Of a stretch of 64,000 nt of DNA, positions 43,590 through 55,500 are shown piece by piece; the first letter of the stretch is position 1; each line of letters starts with the position of its first letter. Source of the DNA: Yamagishiella unicocca (lineage: Eukaryota > Chlorophyta > Chlorophyceae > Chlamydomonadales > Volvocaceae); the NCBI GenBank assembly GCA_003116995.1, contig BDSL01000003.1:1674001-1738000 (forward strand). Direction: 5' to 3'. The notes beneath the pieces are model-generated. The model was not told where the DNA came from. It ran no database searches and was given only the letters and a program-made list of their open reading frames with translations. The position numbers were made by a program, and so were the translations under genes.

Positions 43590-45322
43590 TGCTCCCCACC
43601 TTCTTTTCCTCGCTCAGGTAATTATGTAGCCACGTCAGCTCCATAGCCTTCTTCCCACGCCAGCAGGACAGGTGGCGCACTGTGGCAAGTCCTTCAGAAA
43701 GGGAAGCCCTGAACATTAGGGCTGGCTGCAGAGTTCCGATGTTGCTAGTGCCGGGGCCCTCAGCGCTTGCATTGGGGAGGATTTTGCCCGCAAGGCCGTT
43801 CTCCAGGAGCAGGCGACTCATTTCCAGGAGGACTTCGCTGCCCTGCAGGGAAACAGTGAGAGTTCAGTAGAGTATTCAGCCGGGGTGACACCGCCCGAAG
43901 ATACCGTGTACGCATTAGCTCACCCAGAGTGCAGGCTGCCGTGTCAAGCTTGTCCCGAATTGGCCGAAGCGTTTAGTGTCCCAAAAGCTTGGCGGTGGAC
44001 CGGTCCCAAATGCCGTGTGAGCAATGTTCCGCAATATGCTGACCAGGTTACGCAGCATGTGCGTGTTCCATGCCTTCAGCCTCGCCATCACTTCATCAAT
44101 TTCGGAGGGCACTAGCTTTAGGGCAGAGGCTGCATTTCAGACATTAGGGGGCGGGGCAAGGTAAGAACATGTATTTTTAATGCATCGTGAACAGTCGAGG
44201 CGCAAGGGAGCTGGAGGGAGGAGTTGCAAATAGACACGACGTTGATTAGACAAAGTGAAGAGCAGGTTCACAATAATATTCAGGTGTTCGGCAGCAACAG
44301 ATAGCAGCAGGGCTGCAACCGCACCTGAAGAACCGATACCGGGATCCTGGTACCCTGCAACAAGGACCTGCTGCATCGTTGCAATGTTGGCGTCGATTAG
44401 GCGCTTTTCTACACCGTTATGTATAACCATGGTGTTTTGGAATGCGTCTTTGGCTTCCGGTGGGAAAAACACCGGTTCATAAGACTCCAGCCGTGCCTTC
44501 TCCCCAGGCAATACAAAGAGGTTCACAACAGACACTTGATCTCCGTGCTGACGTACAGCCTGCTCTACGAAACCCGCGATGCCCTCCTGCAGGCGAACGA
44601 TCCGTCTCCTGGTCCTGCGCGCCTCTTGCTGGCTGCCCTCGAATTGTCCATGGGCGTCCCGGCTGAGGGGTTTGTGCTCTGGGCCGACGAGGAGGGTATG
44701 GTTAAGTTCGGCCACAGAGTAATGTTTCGTCGACGAGCCAATAAGCGCATTCTAGTAAATCCACCAAAGTACTCACCGACAGGCTCTCGATCCGCGTTGC
44801 GTTTCCGCGACCTTTTGGGGCGCTCCCCCTTTGGCTGATTCCGTGGGTTTCCTGCAAACGGAAAACACACCGCAAGAATGGGATTCTGGTCCACACCATG
44901 GGATCAAACACATTCATTGCCACGCCAAGCTCACCTTGCACGCATGGCCCAGATTGCCCGACTTTATAGTTGCGCCTTTGTCGCGCCTTGGGCTGCTTGC
45001 GCGCCTCTACAGCATTATAGAATAGGTTATAAAAAGGTAGCGAGCTTCCTTGCTCGCCAAGAGAAAATGTCTTACCATCCTCGCCAGTGTCGCTGCTGCT
45101 GCCTTCATACTCTTCAGACGACGAAGCAGCGGCCTGATCCACTTGCTCATCGTCCGTACCTTCAAAGACACGTAATTGTGGATGTAACTCTGTCCCGGGG
45201 ACGCTAAAGTTACTGCCAAGCTCACCATTCCCGTACGCGCCGCCTCTCGCTTGCTGAGCAGCCCTTCGTTGCGGCCTTAGGAGCTGGGTACCTTGTGTCC
45301 CAGGTTCATTGAGGCCTAGCAT
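43590..45322 (-). CDS. Spliced transposon-type gene, right-arm mirror copy, truncated
   Basis: Exact mirror of the left-arm gene (start ATG at 45322; positions are 87166 minus those of the left copy). All long frames translate identically in both arms, including those antisense to the gene, so the coding parts are identical or almost so. It is truncated at the same codon region (LSEEKKVGS), the next bases being the spacer. Confidence 0.55.
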
Positions 45323-45689
45323 TTTAGGACTGCAATCCCTACCGCCCTACGTTTGACCATGACCGGGGGTAAAAACTGAAGCGACACTACCAACGGCAGC
45401 TGAAAAGATAGAGTCAAACAGTTGTTTTCTAATTGTCTACGTCCTGTTTTGATATGAACAACATACAGTATGAAAATGTATCGCTCATTTTTGATGTGAA
45501 GCTGTGGAAGACGCTGCATACCCAGTCATCAATCATTAACCACAGTAGTATGATTGTTATATTCACTTGTAATGGCCTGGACTCCAGCAAGGCCGTCATG
45601 GACCTCTGCCGTACAGGCCGTAGCAAATTCGAAGTTATGAAAAACAAACATTCAAAGGGAACTCACCCTTCGACTGGTCGGGGCACCTT

Positions 45690-47310
45690 GAAAACTTTTC
45701 GGAAATGTCATAGGTGTCACTGAAGTTGATACGAGCGGGGAAACAGGTGGGAACACGGTGCGTGTTATTGCCATGTTCCCAGCCTTTTTGACCATGTTCC
45801 CACCTTACCAGTTGCACGGGCACCATGCAATCATTAGTGTAAGGTATATGACAGGTATCAGACATCGTTGCGGGTGATATCTGCAGGATAACAGGTGGGA
45901 ACACGGTTGTGTGTGATGGCCGTGTTCCCAGCCTCTACAGCCGTGTTCCGACCCTTACGAGTTGTCTGGACACATCGAAACTTACATAGAAGTCATATGA
46001 AGGGTATCAGGCATCCGTGCGGGTCATATGAGCGAGGAAATAGGTGGGAACACGGTGCATGTCACGACCGTGTTCCCTGCCTTTTAGGCCGTGTTTCCAC
46101 CCTTGCGAGTGGTCCGGACATATCAAATAGTCATTATAAGTCATATAGAGGGTATCGGAGACCGATATGGGTGATATGACCGGGGGAATCGGTGGGAACA
46201 CGGGTGTTATTGGTGGGAACACGGTGCATGTCATGGCCGTGTTCCCAGCATTTTAGGCCGTGTTCCCGCCCTTGCGAGTGGCCCAGACATACTAAATAGT
46301 CATTATAAGTCATATAGAGGGTACCGGGCGTCCATGCGGGTGATATGAGCGGGGGAATCAGTGGGAACACGGGTGATATTGGTGGGAACACGGTGCATGT
46401 CATGGCCGTGTTCCCAGCATTTAGGCCGTGTTCCCGCCCTTGCGAGTGGCCCAGACATACTAAATAGTCCTTATAAGTCATATAGAGGGTACCGGGCGTC
46501 CATGCGGGTGATATGAGAGTGGGAACACGGGTGATATTGGTGGGAACACGGTGTGTGTCATAACCGTGTTCCCAGCATTTAGGCCGTGTTCCCGCCCTTG
46601 CGAGTGGCCCAGACATACTAAATAGTCCTTATAAGTCATATAGAGGGTACCGGGCGTCCATGCGGGTGATATGAGCGGCGGAATCGGTGGGAACACGGGT
46701 GATATTGGTGGGAACACGGTGTGTGTCATAACCGTGTTCCCAGCATTTAGGCCGTGTTCCCGCCCTTGCGAGTGGCCCAGACATACTAAATAGTCCTTAT
46801 AAGTCATATAGAGGGTACCGGGCGTCCATGCGGGTGATATGAGAGTGGGAACACGGGTGATATTGGTGGGAACACGGTGTGTGTCATAACCGTGTTCCCA
46901 GCATTTAGGCCGTGTTCCCGCCCTTGCGAGTGGCCCAGACATACTAAATAGTCCTTATAAGTCATATAGAGGGTACCGGGCGTCCATGCGGGTGATATGA
47001 GCGGGGGAATCAGTGGGAACACGGGTGATATTGGTGGGAACACGGTGTGTGTCATAACCGTGTTCCCAGCATTTAGGCCGTGTTCCCGCCCTTGCGAGTG
47101 GCCCAGACATACTAAATAGTCCTTATAAGTCATATAGAGGGTACCGGGCGTCCATGCGGGTGATATGAGCGGGGGAATCGGTGGGAACACGGGTGATATT
47201 GGTGGGAACACGGTGTGTGTCATGACCGTGTTCCCGGCGTTTAGGCCGTGTTCCCACGGTTGCGAGTGGCCCGGATATACCAAATAGTCCTTATAAGTCA
47301 TACTAAGGGG
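45690..47310. repeat. Subterminal repeat array, right arm
   Basis: Reverse-complement counterpart of 40358-41480 with about ten units, three more than the left arm. The added units are of the well-conserved outer type, pointing to recent array expansion or to collapse on the left. Confidence 0.85.
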
Positions 47311-47431
47311 TGCCATAAGCTTGGAGTGACATTCGGCTGTATTGTAATGCGGGAACACGGGAACACGGCCATGACCGGCTAGCCGGTCATTCTTGGGAAC
47401 ACGGGAACACGGTCATTACCGGGTAGCCGGT

Positions 47432-50400
47432 TCATTTTATAACTCCTGTACGAGCTTAGGTTCTCTGAAACCAACCCCTACAGAAACAGGCCTAATGCGG
47501 GGCTTGTTATGTGTGCCCGTACATGCAAAAAAAATCTGCTGGTAAGTATATATAGAATGTTTTATACATTCCTCTGCAGGCCTGTGGATTCTTCGCCCTA
47601 CCTGTGCAATAATTACGTACCTACCTTGCTTGAAACGGAGTATGTAATAAGTCCTTAAGCAACGCTAGCTATCTAGGTTAGGGTATTAATAATGCAAGAA
47701 GCCAGCCAAAGAAATACGTATGTATGTAGGCTATCGGACGCCTGCTGGAATTATGCAAATAACGTCGGCAGCAACACCTTGATACGCAACATGCAATCAA
47801 ATACTGTATGTAGAACGCGGTCGGCCGACCGGATAGCCTGCTGCGCTGGTTATCAATAAAGCTACGACGCCACGCACGAGATTTCTGTAGCTATCTCGCT
47901 CCTATCTTCGTAAATATAGCGGCCAAGCAAGATGAACGACGCCGGGCGGGATAATAATAATGGATACCACCGAGCGACAAACGCAAGCATCCCTACCTGT
48001 AACAACAATAATACTGCCGAATGTTGCGGCATGCATCAGCCAGCCATTACTGCTGGAGGCTGTTAGCACATACAGCTGCTGCATCAATATCAACTACCGG
48101 GACACCGACATGCATGGACCAGAAGACGGCGGTAGTCTTTACCACGCACGGTACGTATGAAGGGAACAACGGTGGGGTACCGCAGCTAGCGCAGGAGCAA
48201 AAGGAGAGATGAACCGCGCTGTCCCAAGCAAAGATAGACTACAATGAACGGGGTGCTACGTAGATAGTGACCTATATCTGCGTGGAACGCACGAACACGC
48301 TTGGCTGCTGCTGCTGTCTACAGATATTAATTAAGGCGTGACAGATCTGCCTATGCATGCCGGCATGATTATTTTCGACTTGCTTGATTGCCCGCGCGCG
48401 GCTGCACTAATAATAGCCCATATGCATTCCGTCATACGTACTGAAGCGATACATACGCATATCAAAAATGATATACAGTGTTCCGTCAGGTAGATTAATA
48501 TCTTTATGTGTTCAAGCGCTGCAGTACTGTCGTTGTAGCAAGATCTGCGTGCACGTGTTTTGAGCGGGCTGCCGCAAAAGCATACGATTGCCCATTCATT
48601 AGGTGATCGTCTATCTGTTTACTTTCTTGACAACAGAGCGATTAATATATCAAAGGACACGCGCAGTCCTGGTGTGCCCGCACTAATTCCAATCCATGTC
48701 GTACGCTGCCCGTTTACATTTGCTTTGTACGTCAGGGTCTGCATCTTTAGGAAAGCTATTACCTTCATTTCCTTACTAGTTTATATTGGAGGGGATTGTT
48801 GACCGCACAGGGCGCGCGGCGGTGATCGTAGCTGGATTATTGGGTCCTGACCAGGTCGTCGAGTCGTCTTACTTACAGCGTATTGATGCGAACGCATATA
48901 TATTTCAGTTGAACTAATGTATTAGGGAGGCGTTGCCGAGTCAGCGGAGCGAGGGACCTGGGCTGCAGCACAAGCTTGTTCCACGTTGGGCCTCTTCAGG
49001 CAAGCCAGTTGCCTTCTTGCAAGCGCCGCTACACAGTAAGAAAACGTAAAGAAGTTGAACAAAAGGGAACAGATAGAATTGCTGCAGGGCGAGGTGCATA
49101 TTTGTGAAGGTGTACTTATTAAACTCAGCTGCATGCGGCTCTTGGGCGTGCTTCTACGTCAAATGATACGTATGCCTTAACTTGAACCTAACAATGTTAA
49201 CTTCTCAATTCATGGCGAAACGCCGAATGAATCTTTTTTCGAAATCCTCGCCATGCCCCCCCGAAACTGCAGCCGGGCAGCAGGCGTCCCTGTGGGTGCT
49301 TCTCCAGGAGCGCTCAGCAACACAGCAACATAGAAGGTTCATCTATCCGAGAGTCTGCAGCTTCACTGCTGATTGTGCTGACGGAGCTGCGGGGCCTCGC
49401 TTGTCCAACAAGTGCACCCAGTTGGAGAGCCTACATACGTGCGTACAAATGCGAGTGTAGATAGGCAGTGCAGGTAAGCCTTTCGCGGGCATTGCAAGCT
49501 GGAGAGGCAAGAAAACACAAAGTTTCACGCCCTTATGGCACATACGTACATACAGTGTCGCGAGCGACGAGCTCCACGTATCAATGCCGAACGAAACCCG
49601 GCGCGGCGGCCGGTTCATTACTGGATGCATGGGTAGATAGGTGCCGTCGGTGTCTATATATGCCCATTCATGACATACGCGCAGTAGTCGAGCACGTCCC
49701 TACCTGCTGCCGTGCTGCTGCCCCGCCGCGCCCCCAGCTCGCTACCTGCCTGCTGCTTGCTGCTGCTGCTAGCTAGCTAGCTGGCGCATGCGTGGTTCCT
49801 TTGACGCGACGCGTGAATGAAGTCCGTATGCGAAACAAGGCCGGCCTCCGACGCACTCACTCGCTCTGGGCATACATCCGCGCGCCGTCTTATGCAGCAC
49901 GCATGCACGTGCGCCTGCTGAATGCCGGGCCCTACCTCCAGCTAGATGGGGTAGCGTGCGTGTGCCACCGAGCGACCCAGCCCGACGGGAACGAATGAAA
50001 TGAAACGCAAAACACTACTAGCTACTGCTACTAATGCCGCCGTCGCCGGCGGCATCTATCTGTGTGACGTACGACTGCGCGCGGTGAGTGCGTGGGTGCT
50101 GCTGCTGCTGTATGTGCGACTGCTGCTGCTGGATGTATGGGGGCGGCACGCATTCTTGCTTGGTGGTGAATGGCCGAAATCGACGAACGTCGCTCGCTCG
50201 GTAGGTACGCACCTCATCACGTATGTGCACCTTGTGTGCCATCGAGCGAGCGACGACGACCCACCTACGTAGCTAGGCGTGCTTACAGTATAACATGCAA
50301 CAGCCATCGTCGTACGTGGGCAGGCGGGTGGGTGCCACGTGGCTTGGGTAGGTACATACGTACGTCGCCAATCCAAAGAGCGCCACCTACGTATGTACCA

Positions 50401-52527
50401 GCAGCCTGCCTTACTTCGTTTCATTCGTCAATCCGCCCACGCATCCAGCCGCGCGCGCGCGCGTCGCCCAAGCAACTAAATAGTAAGCCAGCCAGCAGCA
50501 GCAGCTAGCTAGCGGCCGCCGCTGTAGACGCGTACTACATACGCTGCAGCGGGGCAAAGCGCGCGCGCGGGAACCATTGATCGATCGACGCAAGCCCGGA
50601 ACGAAGCAAGCACGCACGCAGCAGGCGCGCGTAGGTGTTAGACTGAAAGGAAGAACGAAGCAAGCACGCACGCAGCAGGCGCGCGTAGGTGTTAGACTGA
50701 AATAAAGGAAGAACGAACGAACGCAAACACGACGCAAGTGCGTGCGTGTATGTATGTGCGTGTAGATAGGGTCCTGCCTCTCGCTGCTGCTTGCTGGCCT
50801 GCTTGCTCGCATGCTATGTATGGACGGATGGGCGCGCGCCTGGCTGGTGCGAACGTGCGTGGCTGGGTGCGTGGCTGGGCGTATGTATGCGTGGCGGGCA
50901 TGCACCGGGGCACGGACACGTGAATACAGGCCCTTTGCTGCATGCAGCAGCAGGTGAGATAGAAGTGCGTAGCGCGCTGCTAGCTGCACCTACCTAGATA
51001 CGTATGTACATACGCAGCCAGAAGTAAGGTCCACCCTTCCGCCGGCGGCGCGCCTCCATCCCACCGACCATCTAGCTAGCTAGGTGACGACGGTTGATGG
51101 GCTCCACGCACCCGCCGGCCTCCCATGCATCGACCGTCTACGTGACGGCGCGCGGTTAATGGGCTCCACCAGGGGACGGAGTCGGTGGCCTGCTGGGTGG
51201 GTGTAATAGCTATAGACACGCCTCATCAATGGACTGTGCGCGCGTGGAAGGGACAGCGCGCGGACTGCGTGCTTCGAGTCCAGGAACGTAAGGCCTGCGT
51301 GGGATGAAAGATGGCCCCCCTCTGATGTACGTGCAAATTAGGCAGGGTTATATACATACGTTCTAGCTAAATAACAGATGCGTGGTAATGAGAACTACTG
51401 CCGGTTATTAGCTAGAGTAACAGCGAGCCGCCGGCATCTTATTATTAGAGACAGCAATCCCGACGTTGAACACACAGCTCGACGTTCTCCATCCAGGCCT
51501 CGATATATATAGCTAGCCATATATAACCTCCAGCCCATCCATGACACATCAGCGGCGGGACCACATATATACATGCACATACAGGTGCCACATCCACGCA
51601 CTACCAGTAGCCGAAGCTACCACGCACTGATGACACACATACGCACAGCCAGCGCCCGGTTGCCGAACCACACGCGTACCCGTCGCACTCCAAACAGGAA
51701 TGACCGTACGTCACGCCACACGCTACGCACACGCGTAACTACTCTGCTGCACCGCGCCAGCCACACAAGCTAGCAAGCATCACACTCGCTCGCTCCGCCG
51801 TTGATTAAAGAGGCACCGCTTGTGCCGTGTTCATCAGATACGTAGAGAGCTAGGCTAGCTTCAAGACTCCTTTCGTCCGGCGTGGATGTAGGAAATGGAA
51901 AAGGAACCTTGCTTGCTTATTATTACAGTATGTATGTACATACGTAGCTCCTATGTACGTACCTGCAGGCAGCAAACGCGCAGGCAGCAGCAGCAGTGCG
52001 TGGCCCTCGCTCCCACTACTCTTCATCTATATATCTGTTGTAGGCTAAAGTCCAACTGCTGGGGGCAGCCAGAACTACCGTTTAGAGAATCAGCAAGTGT
52101 TTAAGAACACTGACAGTGCTGTAGCGGTACGACAGCCGGCTCAGTGGGAAACAGATCATCGATTGTCGCCATCACGCAGAGTCCAGAGCGTGACACAACA
52201 ACATCCCGCACGCAGCAGAGCGTGGGGCCGCCCTGGTATTATGTACCGTGCTATACTTCGTGGTCCGTCGTCCTTGTAATAAAGGACGGATATTAGGGCG
52301 CCTAACGACATAGTTCGGCCCTTCATGTTCCGACCTAGCCTATCTATATAGATATACCTTGCTCGCTGCTGCTGCTGCAACCCTGTCGTGGTCATCCCAC
52401 CTATCACGCAAGCAACCGACCTAGCTATCTAGCTACCTAATAATGCTTATCCATCCACCTGCGTGCTGCGCGCGCCTTCCCCATTTTCTACGGACATGCA
52501 TACTTCGCTTCGTGGTTTGCTTGGTCT
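47432..52527. other. Gene-poor, repeat-rich region
   Basis: Dense TACGTACATACG, CGCGCG, GCTAGCTAG and trinucleotide simple sequence. Frames such as 49182-49460 or 50411-50989 (minus) have no motif or splice support. No gene called. It includes a two-copy tandem duplication at 50595-50700. Confidence 0.45.
50595..50700. repeat. Two-copy tandem repeat of about 50 bp
   Basis: Two adjacent copies of GAACGAAGCAAGCACGCACG followed by CAGCAGGCGCGCGTAGGTGTTAGACTGAAA, separated by a few bases. Confidence 0.85.
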
Positions 52528-55500
52528 ATGCTATCTAAGACGACTTGGAAATTGGATATGGAAGACGACAGCAACGGCGACGCCGGCGGAGGTGAAGATG
52601 CCCCAGGCCTAGAGCCTGCCGCGGCGTCACTTCTGTACGAGACGCAAAGACAGCAGCAGCAGCAATCCAACGCGGCGGAAGGGCCTAATCCAGACACCCT
52701 TGGCTCCGCCGGCGGCGGGCGCCAAACCGCAGGCAGCAGCCATCCTGGTCCGAATTGCTTCGCTGCTGGTGCTGCTGGTGGTGGGAGAAGTAGTGGCGCT
52801 GCTGCTGGCGGGGCCGCCGCGTCTAATAAGCCGCCGACGACTGCCGCCATGGCGGCGTTGCCTGCTGCTGTGGCGGCGGCGGGTGACGCCGCGACGGCGA
52901 CGACGACGACGACGACGAAACCCTACCCCTACCCACAGCAGGAGCAGGAGCACGATGATTTCGATTATTTCGGCCGACCGCCCGATCATGGCCTCGGCGA
53001 CGGCAACGGAATGGAAGGTAGGCGTGTATATACGTATGTCCATATATAATAGGAGTGAAAGAAGATGTCGTCGCTGTTTTCCGTTTCGTTAGTTTGGGTT
53101 TTCGTTTATTCTTAAATAGAGTGCTGAATCCCGCCCGCCGATAGCTGAATCCCGCCCGAACGCACGCACGCCACATGTATGCAGGCGACGACGCGGCCGC
53201 CGCCGGAGGAGGTCCGCGTCCTCATCGCCCCCGCAGGCGGCGGCAGCGGTCAAGTGCTGGAGGCGCAGAAGACGGAATCCACAACGATGCCGCCGCCGCC
53301 GGGCTAGCTGAGACCGGTGATGACGACGAGGTTTTTCAGACGGAAGCAACGGTAATAACGGAAGGCGGCGACGGCGGACGGCAGCAGCAGCGGGACGACG
53401 ACGGACGTACCCTGACAGATACCTTGAGCCTGGACCACTACCATAGAACACCCTTCTCAGCATCAGCAGCGCGCGTACCTGCTGCTGGTCCCGATAATGG
53501 CTCCGCCTTGATGAGGGCCGAAAGCGCGATGGCGACGACGCCACCTCGGGCGGCGGGTTCTGGCACGGCATGGCAGCCGCAGCAGAACCAGCAGCAACGA
53601 CGACAGCGGCGCCAGCTGGCGGCTCCGGACCCGGTTGCGATTGGGGACGCTGTCGCTGCCGCCGGGGGTCCCGGGCATGAGGAACAACACGGCGATGCCG
53701 CTGGGGGACCCACAGGCGGCGATGACGATGGCGGCGGCGGCTTGGTCGCGTTGCTGCAGGATTTCGACCCACACCAACAATTATTGCAACGGCAGCAGCA
53801 GCAGCATGACATAAACAACCATATGGCGGGCGACGAGTAAGTTGTATTTAAAATGATACATTTGCATTCATTGCCAGGACTACGTAGTATACTGTGCGGA
53901 CCGGACCCCGTAAGGGGTAGTTTAACACATAAGAGTTAAACTACTGATGACTGATTTGTGTGCGGGTGTGTGTGCTAATAATGAGTATATGACCGCTAAT
54001 ACGCGCCCGCCGCTAGCCCTACCTAGCTAGCTGCCGAGCTAATAATAAGCGCACGTAAGGCGGCGCGCGGCCACGCAGCAGGTGGTTGGCTTGCAAGCAA
54101 GCAGGAGGAAAGCGACCAGTACGTAACCGCGCAAGTGCTTCACGGAACTGGATGGTGTTGATGGCCTGCTGTACGTCCTCGCTCTCAGAACGTCCTCTCA
54201 GATAGTCAGGGATGTTGCGTGCTTGGGTATATAATAAAATATGCTGCTGTGCCTTTTCCCCCGTTAGATGAATGAACACGTATGTACAACAAAGGAAATA
54301 AAATAATAAAGAAAATTGAAAATACACAATTTACTGCGATGGAGATCGTTTTATTACCAGGACACCAGCCAACATAGGGTAGGATGCAGTACTAGTAGTG
54401 CTGTGTAAAGGCAGCTACAAGCGACCATCTATTACTAACTTGGTGACGAGATGCATGCGAAATCAAGTGCATGCGTGGCGCCGGCCAAGAAGTGCGTACA
54501 TGCTTGCTTGCCAGCAGCCTAACGAACACGCATTTATTCGCTTCCTTCCATATGGCGTGCACCGCCTGAGGCCCGACCGAAGTGAAGTTCATTGCGTGTG
54601 CATGTGCGCTGCCCCCAAGGACACGGTCAAGCAAACGTACGAAATCTAGCTTGCTCTTATTACACGTGTCCGGTGGTGCGGGCATATAGGGGCGCCGGAG
54701 TCGTCCGCCCCTCAGTTCCCCACCTACCCCCTTAATACACGCCAGACTCTGGCCGGCGTAATAATAATAATATTATTATTACTACTACTATTATTATTAT
54801 TATTATCTTACACGTGTGCCCTACCTGCTGCATGCCAGCCATAGACGGATAGGTATGTGATAGCGTCTCACCACTGCTTTAATCTGTCTGCTGCTGACGA
54901 AGCATATATACACATGAATCTTCGTTTCCGTCGTCCTTGCATCCGCCGTGCCGGTTGCCTCTTACTATCGGCTTATCATTATTACGCACTGATGGCGCTC
55001 GACCTCTTTCTAAGCTGTGCTGATGGCACGCACGTACGACCGCCGTGTCGGCAGGCATGATGGCGTGGACGACAACGCCGACGTCCAGGTCCGCCGCGGC
55101 CGCCACAAGGGCCTCATCTGCAGCTTCCGCAACTGCGAGAAGTTTGCACGACTGACCAATACAGGTCTTCGCAAGTGGGTATATATGCGGAGGGGGGCCG
55201 AGTGGCCGGCCGGGCATGTATGCGTTAGTCGAGCACGCAAGTGCTGTGGGTCGAGGTGCGTGCTTGCAATGCATGTTATTTCAGAAGCTTATAGCGTGTG
55301 TGTGTGCGTGTGTTATGTGTGTTAGTTTGATTATTATTGCTTACCCAGTACCGCGCGCACGCTGAGCCACAAAACTCCACGGTACCTGTTTTTAGCCAAG
55401 TAAGCAAGCAACCAGCCGACGGAAGGGCGCGGATAGATAGCGCGCCAGCTAGAGAGGCGAAGCGCAGCGAGATTGGAGCGATAGATAGATATATAATGTA

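Larger units (their letters stand above)
40229..47431. mobile_element. 7.2-kb palindromic (fold-back) element
   Basis: Left arm 40229-43576 and right arm 43590-47431 are reverse complements around a 13-nt spacer (43577-43589); mirrored coordinates add to 87166 in the inner part. Both ends begin ACCGGCTACCCGGTAATGAC, followed by GTGTTCCCGTGTTCCC. Inside the TIRs are arrays of about 165-bp units rich in CCGTGTTCCC/GGGAACACGG. The central 1.7 kb of each arm carries the same spliced gene, truncated at the axis. The right arm is 494 bp longer because it has about three more repeat units. No clear target-site duplication: flanks read ..GCAACTCG on the left and TCATTTTA.. on the right. It may be a fold-back transposon, two head-to-head truncated copies, or a hairpin assembly artefact. 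Confidence 0.75.

Noticed and set aside
40302..47358. Long open frames across the repeat arrays with MTYKDYLVCLGHSQ-type repeats (for example 40550-41032 plus, 46804-47358 minus)
   Set aside because: They are translations of the 165-bp subterminal repeats, present in mirrored form and without splice signals or a conserved start.
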